Assembly: GCA_950096985.1 (NCBI GenBank)
Contig: CATNBA010000001.1
Coordinates: 62,001-126,000 of the forward strand
DNA length: 64,000 nt
Direction of reading: 5' to 3'
Origin: an uncultured Candidatus Melainabacteria bacterium
Lineage (GTDB): Bacteria > Cyanobacteriota > Vampirovibrionia > Gastranaerophilales > Gastranaerophilaceae
A model generated the notes under the pieces. That model had not been told where the DNA came from and did no database searches. It worked only from the letters and a program-made list of their open reading frames with translations. A program made the position numbers and the translations under genes. Positions 9,223 to 17,748 of this stretch are shown here, piece after piece. Each line of letters begins with the position of its first letter. Within the stretch, counting starts at the first letter, position 1.

Positions 9223-10326
9223 ATGCCAACTTTTACATTAGAAGAAATTACACATATCACAGGCGGTATGTTAACTAAGGTTGAAGATGCAAAGATATCC
9301 CAAATTGCACCGCCCTTACTTTCAGACGAAAACACTTTAGCACTTGCTTTAGGCGAAGAAGAAATTGCAAACCTTGCTCAATCAAAAGCAAAAGCAGCAC
9401 TTGTGCCGTTAGGAGTTCAAATTCCTAATTTGACAACTATTGAAGTTGAAAGACCTCGTCTTGCAATGATGAAACTTTTAAATATGTTCTACGTTGCACC
9501 CGAAGTAAACAAAGGCGTTCACCCGACAGCAACAGTTCACGAAACTGCAAAATTAGGTGAAAATGTTCAAATCGGACCTAATGTTGTTATTTCAAGAGAT
9601 GCAGTAATCGGTGACAACACAAAAATTTTGGCTAACTGCTACATTGGCGGCGGTGCTGTTGTAGGTAAAAACTGCTTGTTTCATGCCGGCGTTAATATCG
9701 GCGACAGAGTTCAGGTAGGTAATGACGTAATCTTGCATCACGGCGTGTCTCTTGGTGCTGATGGTTTCAGTTTTGTAACAGAAAATCCTGATAACATTGA
9801 ACAAGCAAGAAAAGAAGGCGAAATTAAAGAGGCAAATTCTAAACATGTTATATTTAAAATTCCTTCAATCGGCTCCGTTGTAATCGGCAATAATGTAGAA
9901 ATTGGCGCAAACACAGCAATTGACAGAGGTACTATCGAAAACACAATAATTGGCGACAACACAAAAATTGACGACCTTGTTATGATTGGTCACAATTGTA
10001 AAGTCGGAGAAGGATGTTTAATCGTTTCTCAAGTAGGTATTGCAGGCAGTTGCGTAATCGGAGACAGAGTTGTAATCGCAGGTCAGGCAGGTCTTGCAGA
10101 CCACATAGAAATCGGCTCTGATACAATTATCACTGCAAAAGCAGGTGTTACAAAATCATTCCCTGAAAAATCAATAGTTGTAGGTATTCCTGCTATGCCG
10201 AGAAAAGATTTCATCAAACAATTAAAAACAATGAAAGATGCTCAGGAAATCTTTGCAAAATTCAGAAAATATGAACCGCTTTTAAGAGAATTTGAGGAAA
10301 ACATTAATAATGACCACAATTCTTAA
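9223..10326 (+). CDS. lpxD: UDP-3-O-acylglucosamine N-acyltransferase
   Basis: Third enzyme of lipid A synthesis, which adds the N-linked acyl chain from acyl-ACP. An N-terminal uridine-binding domain (about 1-100) precedes a left-handed beta-helix of hexapeptide repeats (about 100-310). Catalytic His is expected in [14 protein letters not shown], and GHNCKVGEG lies further on. The 367 residues fit the family. The ATG follows AAAGGAG. The gene overlaps lpxC by 17 bases, so the two are translationally coupled and form an operon with fabZ. Confidence 0.95.
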   Translation: MPTFTLEEITHITGGMLTKVEDAKISQIAPPLLSDENTLALALGEEEIANLAQSKAKAALVPLGVQIPNLTTIEVERPRLAMMKLLNMFYVAPEVNKGVHPTATVHETAKLGENVQIGPNVVISRDAVIGDNTKILANCYIGGGAVVGKNCLFHAGVNIGDRVQVGNDVILHHGVSLGADGFSFVTENPDNIEQARKEGEIKEANSKHVIFKIPSIGSVVIGNNVEIGANTAIDRGTIENTIIGDNTKIDDLVMIGHNCKVGEGCLIVSQVGIAGSCVIGDRVVIAGQAGLADHIEIGSDTIITAKAGVTKSFPEKSIVVGIPAMPRKDFIKQLKTMKDAQEIFAKFRKYEPLLREFEENINNDHNS

Positions 10327-11128
10327 GGAAATTTCAATAACAGGTAACGGCTTGATGAAAAACAAGCCGTGCACTGTTAAATTTGTTCCGTCAAAAGCAG
10401 GCAAAATTCGTTATTTTATAGGTGATGAAGTTTTTGAAAGCACTGTAGACAATGTTCTTGCCACTGACCATTGTGTTGTAATGGGCAAAAACAAGAAAAA
10501 TTCCGCTATGCTTACAGAACACTTGAGCGCGGCTTTGGCTTTCTGCGGCATTGACAGCATAGACATTTATATGGACGAAACAGAAGTTCCCGCCCTTGAC
10601 GGAAGTTCAAAACAATGGGTTGAACTTTTCAAAAAAGCAGGAATTGAAAAACATATTTTTTCAAAACCAAAACAATATACCGTTTCAGAACCTGTTTATT
10701 ATCTTAACGGCAAAACAAGTCTTGTAATCTTGCCGTCTGATGAACTTTATATTTCTTATGCGGTAAATTATGACCATAAAGATTTAACAAGGCGCTGGAT
10801 TGCTTACAATCCAAAAAAGCAGGAAGAAATTATTGAGGCAAGAACATTTGGATTTTATAAGGACTTAAAAAAATTCCAAATGCTTGGTTTTGCACAAGGT
10901 GTAACGCTTGAGAACACTTTAGGTTTGACAGATGAAGGCTTTACTTCAGACTTACGCAGTGAAAACGAACCGATAAAGCACAAAATTCTTGATCTTATAG
11001 GCGATTTATATTTGACAGGAGTAAATCCCTTAAATCTGAAGTGCCAAATTCTTGTAAAAGAAGCAGGACATGCAGTTCACATCAAAACAGCCAAGATGTT
11101 AAAAGAAAAATTAATAGAACATAAATAA
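10310..11128 (+). CDS. lpxC: UDP-3-O-acyl-N-acetylglucosamine deacetylase
   Basis: Zinc deacetylase that commits the cell to lipid A synthesis. Zinc ligands are expected in [10 protein letters not shown] (His) and [12 protein letters not shown] (His and Asp). [12 protein letters not shown] contains the conserved catalytic-region DGS, and a C-terminal His lies in AGHAVHIK. At 272 residues it is shorter than the common 300-310. The ATG at 10310 lies inside the end of lpxD, and the start two codons after the SD-like stretch GAGGAAAA fits better than an upstream in-frame start at 10292. It is coupled to lpxD and followed by fabZ. Confidence 0.93.
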   Translation: MTTILKEISITGNGLMKNKPCTVKFVPSKAGKIRYFIGDEVFESTVDNVLATDHCVVMGKNKKNSAMLTEHLSAALAFCGIDSIDIYMDETEVPALDGSSKQWVELFKKAGIEKHIFSKPKQYTVSEPVYYLNGKTSLVILPSDELYISYAVNYDHKDLTRRWIAYNPKKQEEIIEARTFGFYKDLKKFQMLGFAQGVTLENTLGLTDEGFTSDLRSENEPIKHKILDLIGDLYLTGVNPLNLKCQILVKEAGHAVHIKTAKMLKEKLIEHK

Positions 11129-11141
11129 TAAGGAGAGAAAA

Positions 11142-11594
11142 ATGACAGAAGAAACTAAAACAGAAGCTTTAAGCTTTGACATCATGGAAATTATGGATAT
11201 GATACCTCACCGTTATCCGTTCTTACTCGTAGATAGAATTACCGAATGCGTTCCGGGCAAATACGCTAAAGGTTACAAAAACATGACAATGAACGAGGGA
11301 TTTTTCCAGGGTCACTTCCCGAATAATCCGATTATGCCTGGCGTTTTGCAATTAGAAGCTATGGCACAATGTTCAGCACCGATTTTGATGACAATGCCTG
11401 AATACAAAGGTCGATTGACACTATACGCAGGAGTTGACGGTGTAAGATTTAAAAACATTGTCCGTCCGGGTGATAGATTTGATATGGAAATTGAAGTTAC
11501 AAAGGTAAAAGGTCCTATCTGTAAAGCTCACGGTATTGGCAGTGTAGACGGCAAAGTATGCGTTGAAGCTGATATGACATTTGCATTCAAATAA
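11142..11594 (+). CDS. fabZ: 3-hydroxyacyl-ACP dehydratase
   Basis: A 150-residue hotdog-fold dehydratase of type II fatty acid synthesis. The active-site helix shows MIPHRYPFLLVDRI (catalytic His) and GHFPNNPIMPGVLQLEAMAQ (catalytic Glu). It competes with LpxA/LpxC for 3-hydroxyacyl-ACP, so clustering with lpx genes is typical. AAGGAGAG precedes the ATG. It ends the lpxD-lpxC-fabZ operon at a palindromic terminator. lpxA, normally next, is separated from it by an inverted pilin gene. Confidence 0.96.
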   Translation: MTEETKTEALSFDIMEIMDMIPHRYPFLLVDRITECVPGKYAKGYKNMTMNEGFFQGHFPNNPIMPGVLQLEAMAQCSAPILMTMPEYKGRLTLYAGVDGVRFKNIVRPGDRFDMEIEVTKVKGPICKAHGIGSVDGKVCVEADMTFAFK

Positions 11595-11596
11595 AC

Positions 11597-11623
11597 AAAT
11601 CCCCCTTAGGGGGATTTGTTATT
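11597..11623 (+). terminator. terminator after fabZ
   Basis: The stem CAAATCCCCC/GGGGGATTTG with a TTA loop is a long perfect hairpin right behind fabZ. The T-run is short, so termination may be partial. Confidence 0.6.
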
Positions 11624-11628
11624 AGATA

Positions 11629-11823
11629 AGCTTCCGACAACACAGCAATACTTGGCTTTTACGGGCGGAGCAAGTCTTAATTTGACAGAAACAAGTTAAA
11701 AGGCTTGATTTACTTGTCGAAAGAAATTCATCAATTTATCCGCCGCATATCCGTGAATGGCTTACACTTGCACTTGAAGAAGGCTGCAAAGCAAAAGAAT
11801 TCCATAACTTCATATTAAAATAA
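11629..11823 (+). pseudogene. decayed coding remnant
   Basis: Two adjacent stretches read like protein in different frames. The first ends in AFTGGASLNLTETS. The second contains YPPHIREWLTLALEEG and ends in HNFILK at a stop near 11823. No start codon or ribosome site serves either. This suggests a frameshifted remnant of a longer gene, probably broken when the inverted pilin gene settled between fabZ and lpxA. The original function was not recognised. Confidence 0.35.
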
Positions 11824-11829
11824 GATTCT

Positions 11830-12600
11830 TTACTTTTTGGGCGGGAATTTTTTATAATCCCAACTGTTTCTTATAAGGTATTCTAAACAGGTACATCTCC
11901 CATGAGCATTGTCATTTTGATTAGCAAATATTGACATTACCCATATATGGTTTCCATAATCTACATTCATCTTATAATAATTACTTTGGTAATTCTCAGA
12001 ACAACGTTTTTTTATTTCATCATCATCCAATCCGCTGCCATAAGCATGGAATCCGTATTCATAATATGGACTTGTTTCTGTTTGAGATGTATTCAATGTC
12101 ATTGTAAAAACATCTCTGCCCAATGCATTCGGTTCTTTTAAACCATTTATGTCAACATGAATTTTCCATACTCTGTCCTTGTCTTTATCTTGTGTACTTA
12201 TACCCGCAGATGGAATACCAAATATTAATATAGTTCCGTCTGCCATTTCATATATATAATTACATACATGATTTATTTCAGCTTCTTTGTATATCAAATT
12301 TTCACCAGTAACACCAAGTTTCTTTTTCTTAACATAGTTTATATGCTTATCAACATATTGTTCAAAAAATGCATTCGTATTCATTCCGCTCCAGTTTGAA
12401 TAATCCCCGAGTTCAGCTTGAATAGAACTTATAATCTGTTGAACCTCTGCAAATTTCTTTTTGGCAATAGTAACATCACGCATTGCTTTATAATTATTTA
12501 TAAGAGTTGCTAAAGTCATTGCAGCCACAACACCAATGATACCAAGTGTGATTAAAACCTCTGCTAATGTAAACCCCAAGCGTGCCGCTTGACCCGCCAC
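11830..12600 (-). CDS. type IV pilin-like protein, apparently phase-OFF
   Basis: A pilin-like protein of 256 residues from a GTG at 12600, with the prepilin core GFTLAEVLITLGIIGVVAAMT and a soluble domain with Cys residues near the end. The real start is probably the ATG at 12686, which has AAAGGAG at the right distance and encodes MRRFILSQRF. That frame enters a G10 tract (plus-strand C 12647-12656) and stops three codons later. Eleven G would fuse it to a leader ending in VAGQAARLG and the pilin. The GTG at 12600 has no ribosome site. The gene lies inverted between fabZ and lpxA. Confidence 0.75.
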   Translation of the reverse strand: MAGQAARLGFTLAEVLITLGIIGVVAAMTLATLINNYKAMRDVTIAKKKFAEVQQIISSIQAELGDYSNWSGMNTNAFFEQYVDKHINYVKKKKLGVTGENLIYKEAEINHVCNYIYEMADGTILIFGIPSAGISTQDKDKDRVWKIHVDINGLKEPNALGRDVFTMTLNTSQTETSPYYEYGFHAYGSGLDDDEIKKRCSENYQSNYYKMNVDYGNHIWVMSIFANQNDNAHGRCTCLEYLIRNSWDYKKFPPKK

Positions 12601-12646
12601 ACCAACTTTGAATAAATTTCCAAGAAACGGAGATTTGCTTAAATTG

Positions 12647-12656
12647 CCCCCCCCCC
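12647..12656 (-). repeat. G10 homopolymer (coding strand), candidate phase switch
   Basis: Ten G on the coding strand between the SD-linked ATG (12686) and the pilin frame, leaving them out of frame. A change of +1 or -2 would switch the gene on, as for the tract at 2806. Confidence 0.7.
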
Positions 12657-12827
12657 GAATCTCTGTGATAATATAAATCTTCTCATAACAAACTCCTTTC
12701 GCTCTTTTATTATTATAAACTATCTAAAAAATTTTTCAAGCAATATTAAAATAATATAAATAATAGTGAAATTGAGAAATTTTATACTATAATTGGATTT
12801 ATAGTAAGAGAGAAAGAGAGTAAAAAA

Positions 12828-13634
12828 ATGAGTATAGACAAAACCGCAATCATCCATCCGTCAGCAAAAATTGCTGATGATGCAATTATAGGACCTTATG
12901 TAGTTATAGGTGAAAACGTAACTATCGGACACAGAACAAGAGTTATTTCAAATGCTCACATTGAATTCGCCGAAATCGGCGACGATTGTACTATTTCTCC
13001 GTTTGCAACAATTGGTTCTGAGCCTCAGGATTTAGGCTATAAAGGTGAAGAAACAAAAGTAGTAATAGGTGACGGTACAATTATTAAAGAAAACGTAACT
13101 ATTCACAGGGCTGCTGCTTGCGGTGATTTTACAACAAGAATTGGTAAAAAATGTCTTTTAATGGTTGGCTCACATATTGCTCACAACTGCGTGCTTGATG
13201 ATCAGGTAATCCTTGCAAACCTTGTAACTTTAGGTGGTCACGTTCATGTAGGTTTTGGAGCATTTGTAGGCGGAATGAGTGTATTCCACCAGAATATAAG
13301 AATTGGCGATATGGCAATTATCAGCGGATTTTCTGCATCTCGTCAGGATATTCTGCCGTATTCTAAAGGGGAAGGCAGACCGCCTGTACCACGAGGCTTA
13401 AATGTTATTGCAATGAAACGCAGAGGTGTTTCTCAAGAAGTTAGAACAGCAACAAATGAAGCTTTCAAACTATTAATTTCAGAAGATTTAAATACAACTC
13501 AAGCTATTGAAAAAATTAAAGCAGAAATTCCTATGAATGAATATATTGAAAAAATGATTGAATTTATCCAGTCATCTAAACGAGGAGTGCTTTTAAAAAC
13601 TCATAAATCAGGTCATGAATCACTAGAAGATTAG
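12828..13634 (+). CDS. lpxA: UDP-N-acetylglucosamine acyltransferase
   Basis: First enzyme of lipid A synthesis, which transfers 3-hydroxyacyl to UDP-GlcNAc O-3. Left-handed beta-helix hexapeptide repeats span residues 1-190, with IHPSAKIADDAIIGPYVVIGENVTIG at the start written here only in part (IHPSAKIADDAIIGPYVVIG). The catalytic His lies in SHIAHNCVLDD, and the C-terminal helical domain follows. Its 268 residues are standard. TATAAT at 12788-12793 and an AGAGAG-type ribosome site precede the ATG. The gene is separated from fabZ by the inverted pilin gene. Confidence 0.95.
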   Translation: MSIDKTAIIHPSAKIADDAIIGPYVVIGENVTIGHRTRVISNAHIEFAEIGDDCTISPFATIGSEPQDLGYKGEETKVVIGDGTIIKENVTIHRAAACGDFTTRIGKKCLLMVGSHIAHNCVLDDQVILANLVTLGGHVHVGFGAFVGGMSVFHQNIRIGDMAIISGFSASRQDILPYSKGEGRPPVPRGLNVIAMKRRGVSQEVRTATNEAFKLLISEDLNTTQAIEKIKAEIPMNEYIEKMIEFIQSSKRGVLLKTHKSGHESLED

Positions 13635-13755
13635 GAGAAAGAACGGGAGCAAGCGAACGTTAAAATAAGTTCCATAATTTTGGAAATTTTCACAAAAGCG
13701 AAGCGACTTACCGGAATATAACAAGTCCGACCAAAATTGGCAGAGAGGGAAAAAA

Positions 13756-14862
13756 ATGCAAAAATCAATTTGGGATAAATATGCAGAAGTTCTTGTTGAC
13801 TATTCAACGAATGTTCAAAAAGGCGATTTGGTACAAATTAGAGCAACAAGCATTTATGCAAAGGATTTGGTAAAAGCCGTTTATAAACGCGTTATCGAAA
13901 AGGGCGGTCATCCGATTATGAGGACATCTTTCGAAGATTTTTCGGATATTTTTATCAAATACGCATCTGATGAACAATTGGATTATATTGACCCAATTAT
14001 CAAGCTTGAATATGAAACCATTGATAAATTTATTTCAATTGGTGCACCAATGAACACAAAAAATATGGCACGCGCAGATTTGACAAAACTCTCTAGACGC
14101 TCAAAAGCATCTCAAGGTTTGTCAAAAACTCTTATGGAACGATCTGCAAAAGGCGAAGCCTCATGGGTTGTAGCAGATGTACCGACACACGCTTTAGCAC
14201 AGGAAGCAAAAATGTCTTTTGATGAATACGCAGAATTTCTTTTCAAATCCTGCTATCTGGATTTAGATGACCCTGTTGCAAAACTTCGTGAACTTGATGA
14301 AAAACAAACCAAATGGGCAAATTATTTAAACGGCGTTAAAAAAGTCCGTATTGTAGGAGAAAAGACCGACATTACATTTGGTGTTGAAGGAAGAAAATGG
14401 ATTAGCTGTTCGGGATTAAACAACTACCCTGACGGGGAAGTTTTCACATCACCTGTTGAAGATGATATTAACGGTGAAATATATTTTGATTTTCCGCAAA
14501 ACTACCGTGGAAACAGCGCAACCGGCGTTCACTTATGGATTGAAAACGGACAGATTGTAAAATTTGATGCCGAAACCGGAAAAGATTATTTAGAGGCAAT
14601 GTTCAATATGGATGACGGCTCAAAAGGTATCGGTGAAATTGCAATCGGAACTAACGACGAAATTCAGGAAGTAACGGGAAATATTTTATTTGACGAAAAA
14701 ATCGGCGGCTCAATCCATATGGCAGTCGGTGCATCTTACCCCGAAACAGGCGGAAAGAATGTATCAGGACTTCACTGGGACATGATTAAAAATATGAAAA
14801 ACGGCGGATGCATATATGCCGAGGACACACTCATTTATGAAAACGGCAGATTTATAATATAA
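13756..14862 (+). CDS. M29-family metallo-aminopeptidase
   Basis: A 368-residue protein of the M29 (AmpS / thermophilic aminopeptidase) family, a cytoplasmic cobalt- or zinc-dependent exopeptidase. The metal-binding region is expected around GEIAIGTNDEI (Glu), GGSIHMAVGASYP (His) and GLHWDMI (His, Asp), with GEVFTSPVEDDINGEI as the preceding active-site Glu segment. AGAGAGGG lies upstream of the ATG. Its 3' end overlaps the convergent holB gene by 11 bases. The natural substrates are not evident from context. Confidence 0.88.
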   Translation: MQKSIWDKYAEVLVDYSTNVQKGDLVQIRATSIYAKDLVKAVYKRVIEKGGHPIMRTSFEDFSDIFIKYASDEQLDYIDPIIKLEYETIDKFISIGAPMNTKNMARADLTKLSRRSKASQGLSKTLMERSAKGEASWVVADVPTHALAQEAKMSFDEYAEFLFKSCYLDLDDPVAKLRELDEKQTKWANYLNGVKKVRIVGEKTDITFGVEGRKWISCSGLNNYPDGEVFTSPVEDDINGEIYFDFPQNYRGNSATGVHLWIENGQIVKFDAETGKDYLEAMFNMDDGSKGIGEIAIGTNDEIQEVTGNILFDEKIGGSIHMAVGASYPETGGKNVSGLHWDMIKNMKNGGCIYAEDTLIYENGRFII

Positions 14863-15703
14863 GCTTAAAACTTAAAGTTTCGATAATCGTCTGAATATTA
14901 ATATTCAGGCGGTTTTCTTTTTTTGCTTGCTCAATCGCTTTAATATCAGCAATCAACTTAACTTTTAGCGCAGTATTGTCAAGATTTGCACGAATTAAAC
15001 TCTCAATATAATTTTGCATTTGTGTAAAAACTTCTTCTGCATCAAGTATTTTAGCAAGTTCAAGGATTTTATCATTGAAATCCAATACCTCACCTCGTTC
15101 AAGCTCTAAATAACCGTCCATTGCATCTTTGACATCAGAAAAACTTTTTTCTTCATCTTTCATTGACGGTACATAAAAACTTTGCGCACGCGAAACAACG
15201 GTTGTAATCATATCGGATTTATCTTTTGTCAAAAATATAAAAGTCGTATTTTCTGACGGTTCTTCAAAAGTTTTCAACAAAGCATTTGCCGCATCTGCCT
15301 GAAAGACCTGCTGATTTAATCCTTTAATATTGCCGTCTTTATCCCTGTCGCAAAAGATTAAAACCCTATGATAATCAGAAGTTACAAGCAGGTCATTTTT
15401 AATCATCCTTGCCTGCTCAATAGAAATAACAGTTTTTGATGTATCATCAGCGGGTTTGTTGTCGACTTTGGATATCGTCAAGACTGCAGGGTGTTTATTT
15501 TCTCTAATCCAATTACAATTCAAGCATCCGCACTCAGGTGTGTGAGTACCTTTACAATTAAGCATACGAGCAATTTCCAATGCAAGTTGATATTGCGCCT
15601 CACTGTCAGACCCGTAAAACAAAATACAGTGAGCCATTTTACCGCTTACAACACCGTTTGTAAAATATTTGGTTAAGTACGGGTATTTATTTAAATAAGG
15701 CAT
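14852..15703 (-). CDS. holB: DNA polymerase III delta' subunit
   Basis: A clamp-loader subunit of about 283 residues. It has the AAA+ shape but no Walker A (LFYGSDSEAQYQLALEIARM occupies that place), as expected for the ATPase-dead delta' stator. The zinc module is CKGTHTPECGCLNC, and the region after LKTFEEPSENTTFIFLT matches the family, including the SRAQSF sensor-like segment. The start MPYLNKYPYL at 15703 is preferred over an upstream Met because the latter lies deep in holA. It overlaps the end of holA by 17 bases, so the two clamp-loader genes are coupled. Confidence 0.82.
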   Translation of the reverse strand: MPYLNKYPYLTKYFTNGVVSGKMAHCILFYGSDSEAQYQLALEIARMLNCKGTHTPECGCLNCNWIRENKHPAVLTISKVDNKPADDTSKTVISIEQARMIKNDLLVTSDYHRVLIFCDRDKDGNIKGLNQQVFQADAANALLKTFEEPSENTTFIFLTKDKSDMITTVVSRAQSFYVPSMKDEEKSFSDVKDAMDGYLELERGEVLDFNDKILELAKILDAEEVFTQMQNYIESLIRANLDNTALKVKLIADIKAIEQAKKENRLNINIQTIIETLSFKLIL

Positions 15704-16640
15704 TTTCCACCTCTTTTTCAACATCAAGTGCTAAACCAGCTTTAATGCGATACTCTGCATCAGTCAAGTTTTGCTTTAATCTTACCAAATCTTTCAGATT
15801 GGTATTTTTAAGCTTTTGCAAATTAAGTTTGACAACGTATTCGTGCATTCCCGTCATTCTGGAAAGCTCCATTGAACTTGATGTTTTTGCTTTCGATTTT
15901 AAAATAATCCAACGTCTAAGCATAGTCTGCAAAGTAGACAGAATTTCTAAAGGATATCGCGTATCAAGAAGTTTTCTGTATTCAAGCAAAGCTTTATCCT
16001 TGCGATTTTCCATCAAAAAGTCTGAAAATGCGAATAAATCTTCATTAGAAATACAAATTTCGCGAACCATAGGAGCTGTTACAACATCTTTCGGATAGGC
16101 AAAAAGTTTTAGTTTATCAAGTTCTTTGTCAATCTGACGAAGATTGTTGCCTATTTGCGAGATAATTGCAGTCATTGCATCTTTATCAAGCTTTATACCT
16201 TTATCCTTAGCGATTTTTGTAATTCGTCCCTCAAGCTCTGCCGTCTTATAAGTCGGAATTACCGGGCATTCTTTTGCATTTTGCTTAGACAAAAGTTTAA
16301 AGAATTTTTTACGGCTGTCTAATTTTTTGCCTTCACCTCTTGGAAGTTGCGCCACGAATACAATATCAAGATTTTCGTTATTATCTTCAATTGCCTGCTC
16401 AATTTGTTTCATTTCTTTATCTTCAAAAGTTTTAGAAAAATAATCAAGACAATTAATTACTATAAGCATTTTTCCAAACATCATAGGCTGAGAGCGCAAA
16501 ATAGAAATTAAATCGGGAAATTTAGGATTTTTATAGGTCTTAAAACTCATTTCAAGAAAATTTTTATCAAGACCTTTTTTAAGTTTCCCGATTTCATTTT
16601 CTATATCAAAATCTTCTTCGCCATAAAAAAAGTATATCAT
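15687..16640 (-). CDS. holA: DNA polymerase III delta subunit
   Basis: The 317-residue delta subunit, the wrench that opens the beta clamp. The N-terminus MIYFFYGEEDFDIENEI is the typical start (the YGxE pattern with loss of Walker A). The mid region shows the ...LRQIDKELDKLKLF helix found in HolA proteins, and the C-terminal collar domain follows. It is upstream of holB and overlaps it. Only 2 bases separate it from the ROK kinase gene upstream, suggesting one leftward operon. Confidence 0.85.
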   Translation of the reverse strand: MIYFFYGEEDFDIENEIGKLKKGLDKNFLEMSFKTYKNPKFPDLISILRSQPMMFGKMLIVINCLDYFSKTFEDKEMKQIEQAIEDNNENLDIVFVAQLPRGEGKKLDSRKKFFKLLSKQNAKECPVIPTYKTAELEGRITKIAKDKGIKLDKDAMTAIISQIGNNLRQIDKELDKLKLFAYPKDVVTAPMVREICISNEDLFAFSDFLMENRKDKALLEYRKLLDTRYPLEILSTLQTMLRRWIILKSKAKTSSSMELSRMTGMHEYVVKLNLQKLKNTNLKDLVRLKQNLTDAEYRIKAGLALDVEKEVENALFK

Positions 16641-16642
16641 TT

Positions 16643-17596
16643 CTAACTTTCAATCAATAAGCTTGCGCCGATAACACCTGCTGTATTTCCAAGTTGCGCA
16701 TGTACAACTTCAACTGTTTCACCAGCAATCTTCATTGCGCGTTTTTTCAAAGTTTCAACAAGCGGTTTAATCAATAAATCACCCGCATCAGCAACACCAC
16801 CGCCGATAATAATTTTTTCGGGATTTAAAAGGTTTACAACGCCTGCCATGCCAATTCCTATATATTCACCCATAATTGTGAAAATTCTTTGTGCAACAGG
16901 GTCGCCTGCTTTTGCAGCCTCACATACAATATAAGGTGTCAAAGGTGTTCCGTTTGCCATCTCTCTGTATTTTGTTGACTTTCCGCCTTTAATATAATCT
17001 TCTGCCATTGCAACAATTGCCGGTCCTGATGCAAAAGCTTCCATACAGCCTGTGTCGCCGCATCCACAAATCGGACCGTCGTGCATTTGAAGTTTGATAT
17101 GACCGATTTCGCCTGCTGCATTTGATGCACCACGAACTAGTTTTCCATTAACAATCAGACCCGAACCAATACCTGTTCCGACAGTAATACAAATCAAGTT
17201 TTCACATCCTCTGCCTGCACCGTAATTAAGTTCACCCAATGCCGCGCATCTTACATCATTATCAACACGTGTCGGAATATGAAATTCATCTTCAAATATT
17301 TTTGCAATAGGAACTTCAACCCAGCCCGGAATATTAGGCGCGTTTCTTACAATTCCTTCTTTATAGTCAACCTGACCCGGAAAACCAAATCCGATACCTT
17401 CAATATCTTTTGCCTCAAGTTTTGTTTCTTTTAAAAGGTCGTAAATTGCCTGTTTAATATTATTAACCGTATATTCATAACCCATTTCCGCACGAGTTGG
17501 AACAGAATTTGAATAAATTATCTGCCCTTCATCATTTACAAGAGCAATCTTCACATTAGTTCCGCCAACATCAATACCTATTCTATTTAAAACCAT
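16643..17596 (-). CDS. ROK-family glucokinase-like sugar kinase
   Basis: A 317-residue ATP-dependent hexose kinase of the ROK family, most likely glucokinase. The N-terminal phosphate loop is IGIDVGGTNVKIALV. DNDVRCAALGE holds the catalytic Asp. The zinc motif is GHIKLQ...CGCGDTGCMEAFASG, and GGGVADAG binds adenosine. The ATG at 17596 has GGAGAT upstream, and longer in-frame starts lack one. With PPi-phosphofructokinase encoded divergently next door, this pair covers the top of glycolysis. Confidence 0.88.
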   Translation of the reverse strand: MVLNRIGIDVGGTNVKIALVNDEGQIIYSNSVPTRAEMGYEYTVNNIKQAIYDLLKETKLEAKDIEGIGFGFPGQVDYKEGIVRNAPNIPGWVEVPIAKIFEDEFHIPTRVDNDVRCAALGELNYGAGRGCENLICITVGTGIGSGLIVNGKLVRGASNAAGEIGHIKLQMHDGPICGCGDTGCMEAFASGPAIVAMAEDYIKGGKSTKYREMANGTPLTPYIVCEAAKAGDPVAQRIFTIMGEYIGIGMAGVVNLLNPEKIIIGGGVADAGDLLIKPLVETLKKRAMKIAGETVEVVHAQLGNTAGVIGASLLIES

Positions 17597-17748
17597 ACTC
17601 TTATCTCCATAAATATCTCTGTACAAATAATATGACAAAAATAAAAATTTTACAAAATCTAATGCGGCTACGTACGTAGTACCATAAATTTATTTTTTAT
17701 TGTACAATATTGTTGTAGACAGTATTACTCAATATAAGGAAGAGAAAT

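Noticed and set aside
14852..15703. Missing Walker A in the delta' subunit as a defect
   Set aside because: Delta' is normally ATPase-dead, so the absent P-loop is expected.
17668..17680. CTACGTACGTAG palindrome between the ROK and pfp genes
   Set aside because: Short and isolated; it could be an operator but there is no second site or context to support it.
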